Source of the DNA: Rummeliibacillus stabekisii
Lineage (GTDB): Bacteria > Bacillota > Bacilli > Bacillales_A > Planococcaceae
NCBI RefSeq assembly: GCF_007988965.1
Contig: NZ_BJVD01000002.1
Span: 62,001-126,000 of the forward strand
Length of the DNA stretch: 64,000 nucleotides
Direction of reading: 5' to 3'
In this document: positions 62,451-64,000 of the stretch, in pieces
Position numbering within the stretch: position 1 is the stretch's first letter
How the letters are laid out: the number at the start of each line of letters is the position of its first letter
Program-made: the position numbers and the translations under genes
The notes under the pieces: model-generated
Told to the model about the DNA's origin: nothing
The model's database searches: none
Seen by the model: the letters and a program-made list of their open reading frames with translations, nothing else

Positions 62451-63485
62451 TTGATTGCTAAAGAACGAGTTTTTACTTTTGATAATTCAAAAGCTTTATT
62501 GATTTTTCTAGTAGTTCTCGGGCATTTCGTTGACTACTATACTGATATCTCTCGTAATATGCAGGTTCTATTTTTCTTTATATATATTTTTCATATGCCT
62601 CTCTTTATCTTTATAGCAGGTTTATTTAGTAAATCTACTATTAATAAATCGCCATTTCGAATTGATCGAGTACTGACTTTCTTATTGCTCTATTTTATAT
62701 TGGAAATAGTACTGTATCTTATGCTTCATGTATGGTTTGGAAGTGAGAGCTATGACTTAACCATGTTTTCTGAAGATGGCGTATCATGGTTCATGTTTGC
62801 CATGGCAGCGTGGCTTTGCATAGGTTACTTCTTAAATCAATTCAAACCAAAGTATGTGCTCATTGGCACTACGGTATTAGCCTTATTAGTTGGCTACGAT
62901 AAAGAAGTAGGTGATTTTTTAGTTGCTTCTCGAATTATAGTCTATCTACCTTTCTTTATGGCGGGTTACTATACAAATCCGCAAAAACTCGCGGGTTTTT
63001 TACAAAAAAAATCTGTTCGCATAACAAGTGGCATTATTCTCTTATTGACGATAGCCTTTATCTACTTCAATATTGATCTGATTTATGGCTTACGTCCTCT
63101 ATTGTCAGGTCGTAATGCATATGTAGTTGCCGGCCTGCCGGTCATGGGTGGTTTTATCCGTCTAGGTTTAATGATTGTGACGACGATTGTCTCTTTAGCC
63201 GTTATGGCAATCATGCCTAACAAAAAAACATGGTATACAGTAATAGGAGTAAGATCTCTACAAGTTTATTTCTTGCATCGTTTTATCCTATTTATTTATC
63301 AACATTATCACTTGAATGACTACTTAGCTAAAATTTCACCTAACCATTGGTTAGAAATATATCTATGTTTCGCAGCCATTTTAACAGTACTCCTATCCTG
63401 GAAAGGCTTCGGATGGATACTTATTAAAATTCAATCCATTTCTTATGTACGATTTAAGAAGCAAGAAAAAGTAGTTAGGCAATAA
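62451..63485 (+). CDS. Membrane acyltransferase (acyltransferase 3 / fucose 4-O-acetylase-like)
   Basis: 344 residues from a TTG at 62451, with GTGAGG about 9 nt upstream; the longer frame has no ribosome site. About ten membrane segments. The family signature at the N-terminus is FDNSKALLIFLVVLGHFVDYY (catalytic His in GH), then FHMPLFIFIAGLFSK. Such enzymes O-acetylate surface sugars or peptidoglycan. C-terminal VIGVRSLQVYFLHRFI also fits. Proximity to the c-di-GMP-controlled gene hints at a surface role, but there is no shared operon. Confidence 0.87.
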   Translation: MIAKERVFTFDNSKALLIFLVVLGHFVDYYTDISRNMQVLFFFIYIFHMPLFIFIAGLFSKSTINKSPFRIDRVLTFLLLYFILEIVLYLMLHVWFGSESYDLTMFSEDGVSWFMFAMAAWLCIGYFLNQFKPKYVLIGTTVLALLVGYDKEVGDFLVASRIIVYLPFFMAGYYTNPQKLAGFLQKKSVRITSGIILLLTIAFIYFNIDLIYGLRPLLSGRNAYVVAGLPVMGGFIRLGLMIVTTIVSLAVMAIMPNKKTWYTVIGVRSLQVYFLHRFILFIYQHYHLNDYLAKISPNHWLEIYLCFAAILTVLLSWKGFGWILIKIQSISYVRFKKQEKVVRQ

Positions 63486-63488
63486 AAA

Positions 63489-63597
63489 CAAAGCCCTTAT
63501 GAAAGAAGGACTTGCAATTGATCAATCTAACATGAAAGTTGGAATATATACAATTGCAGAGAATTGGAATTCTATCATTCCTTTTACAAGGGCTTTG
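63489..63597. repeat. 109-bp imperfect inverted repeat after the acyltransferase gene
   Basis: Terminal arms CAAAGCCCTT and AAGGGCTTTG are perfect. Inside, AGAAGGA can pair with TTCCTTT and TGCAATTG with CAATTGCA, leaving a loop of about 34 nt. On the plus strand it ends with ATTTTTT and so may terminate transcription. The length and structure are also those of a small palindromic mobile element, but no target-site duplication was found. Confidence 0.65.
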
Positions 63598-63668
63598 ATT
63601 TTTTATATATAAGAATATTTATTAACCATTATTTCTTTACTTGTTTACAATTACACACCTTTTTAAAC

Positions 63669-63709
63669 AAAAAGCTGTTTCACCTATTAAATATAGATGA
63701 AACAGCTTT
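63669..63709 (-). terminator. Intrinsic terminator of the last minus-strand gene
   Basis: AAAGCTGTTTCA and TGAAACAGCTTT form a 12-bp perfect stem, followed by TTTTGTTT on the minus strand. Confidence 0.9.
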
Positions 63710-63710
63710 C

Positions 63711-64000
63711 TTACCAGTAATTCTTAGCATAATCATAAACTTTATATGTTTTACTTTTTATTTTTTTACGAAACTTATAGTAGATTGTATGAGGATCATC
63801 TAAACCGTATTCAGGTTGTTCTTCATAAATTGTTAAGTAATCCATACTATTTTTCTCATATTGGCGTATTTTTGTTTTACTTGTCCAACTGAATGTCCTT
63901 TTCCATAATAAACCTGGAACAAAGTCCGTTGGCGGGATTTCATAATAAGTCTTACCATTCTTTTTGGTCTTCACCGTATAATTGGCTTTAAAATAACCAT
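63711..64000 (-). CDS. Hypothetical protein, 5' end beyond the window
   Basis: The frame is open from the window edge to the stop at 63711 (96 codons visible). The visible part is basic and aromatic (NGKTYYEIPPTDFVPGLLWKR, YYKFRKKIKSKTYKVYDYAKNYW), and may be an extracytoplasmic domain. An internal GTG at 63974 exists, but codons upstream are in the same frame and protein-like. Family not recognised. Followed by a strong terminator. Confidence 0.6.
   Translation of the reverse strand, partial: GYFKANYTVKTKKNGKTYYEIPPTDFVPGLLWKRTFSWTSKTKIRQYEKNSMDYLTIYEEQPEYGLDDPHTIYYKFRKKIKSKTYKVYDYAKNYW

Noticed and set aside
1-64000. tRNA, rRNA or insertion-sequence transposase genes
   Set aside because: None seen on reading both strands; no CCA-ended cloverleaf, rRNA segment or transposase motif was found.

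Overview
The window is a low-GC Gram-positive chromosome segment, most likely from the family Bacillaceae. Supporting signs are strong AGGAGG-type ribosome sites, frequent TTG starts, CcpA-type cre boxes, a yxjC-scoA-scoB-yxjF-like gene order, a DUF1659/DUF2922 pair, and a thermolysin-type protease next to an NprR-like regulator with a pheromone-like peptide gene. No rRNA, tRNA, CRISPR array or transposase gene was seen. The content is mostly catabolic, transport and regulatory genes.

Layout. 1-6100 (minus): an oligopeptide ABC transporter operon led by an asparaginase gene; its last ATPase gene runs off the window. 6.4-8.1 kb: a DMT exporter and an unknown protein. 8.2-21 kb: a hydantoin/ureido-compound region. 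One minus operon has an XRE-cupin regulator, hyuA, hyuB, a small cupin and an NCS1 permease, and is probably autoregulated through two ACAGT-N3-ACTGT operators. A second minus operon has two M20 amidohydrolases, a DUF3311 protein and an SSS symporter, and lies divergent to a GAF-PucR regulator. 21-23.7 kb: small hypotheticals, a GNAT acetyltransferase and a signal-less cell-wall amidase. 23.8-27 kb: neutral protease, NprR-type TPR regulator and an unlisted 36-residue peptide that looks like its pheromone. 27-36.6 kb: AraC regulator, methyltransferase, AlkA, HTH-MFS pair, AKR-MFS-HxlR cluster and a coiled-coil protein. 36.7-40.8 kb: RocB-like peptidase, IclR regulator and AGCS symporter. 41-49.9 kb: aldehyde dehydrogenase, SDR, and a sigma-54-driven 3-hydroxybutyrate/ketone-body operon (permease, CoA-transferase A and B, dehydrogenase) followed by its PAS-AAA-Fis activator. 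50-55.8 kb: an accessory-looking stretch with a rifampin ADP-ribosyltransferase (arr), DoxX, NUDIX, AlkD, decayed small peptide genes and a structured leader. 55.9-60.8 kb: Mga-like regulator and a nucleoside salvage operon (deoD, NCS2 permease, CNT transporter) with a cre box. 61-62 kb: a cyclic-di-GMP-I riboswitch candidate directly ahead of a secreted calcium-repeat protein. 62.4-64 kb: a membrane acyltransferase, a 109-bp inverted repeat and a partial unknown gene.

The most unusual signal is a family of intergenic elements, each made of five units spaced at exactly 21 bp (core GGTWGTAAAT). Four copies lie in this window, near 14.6, 23.1, 43.2 and 43.4 kb, all in the same orientation and all between genes. 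The peptide-regulator-protease cluster, the c-di-GMP riboswitch gene, and the three-site enhancer upstream of the sigma-54 promoter are the other main points. All family calls come from reading translated sequence and motifs; no database search was run.
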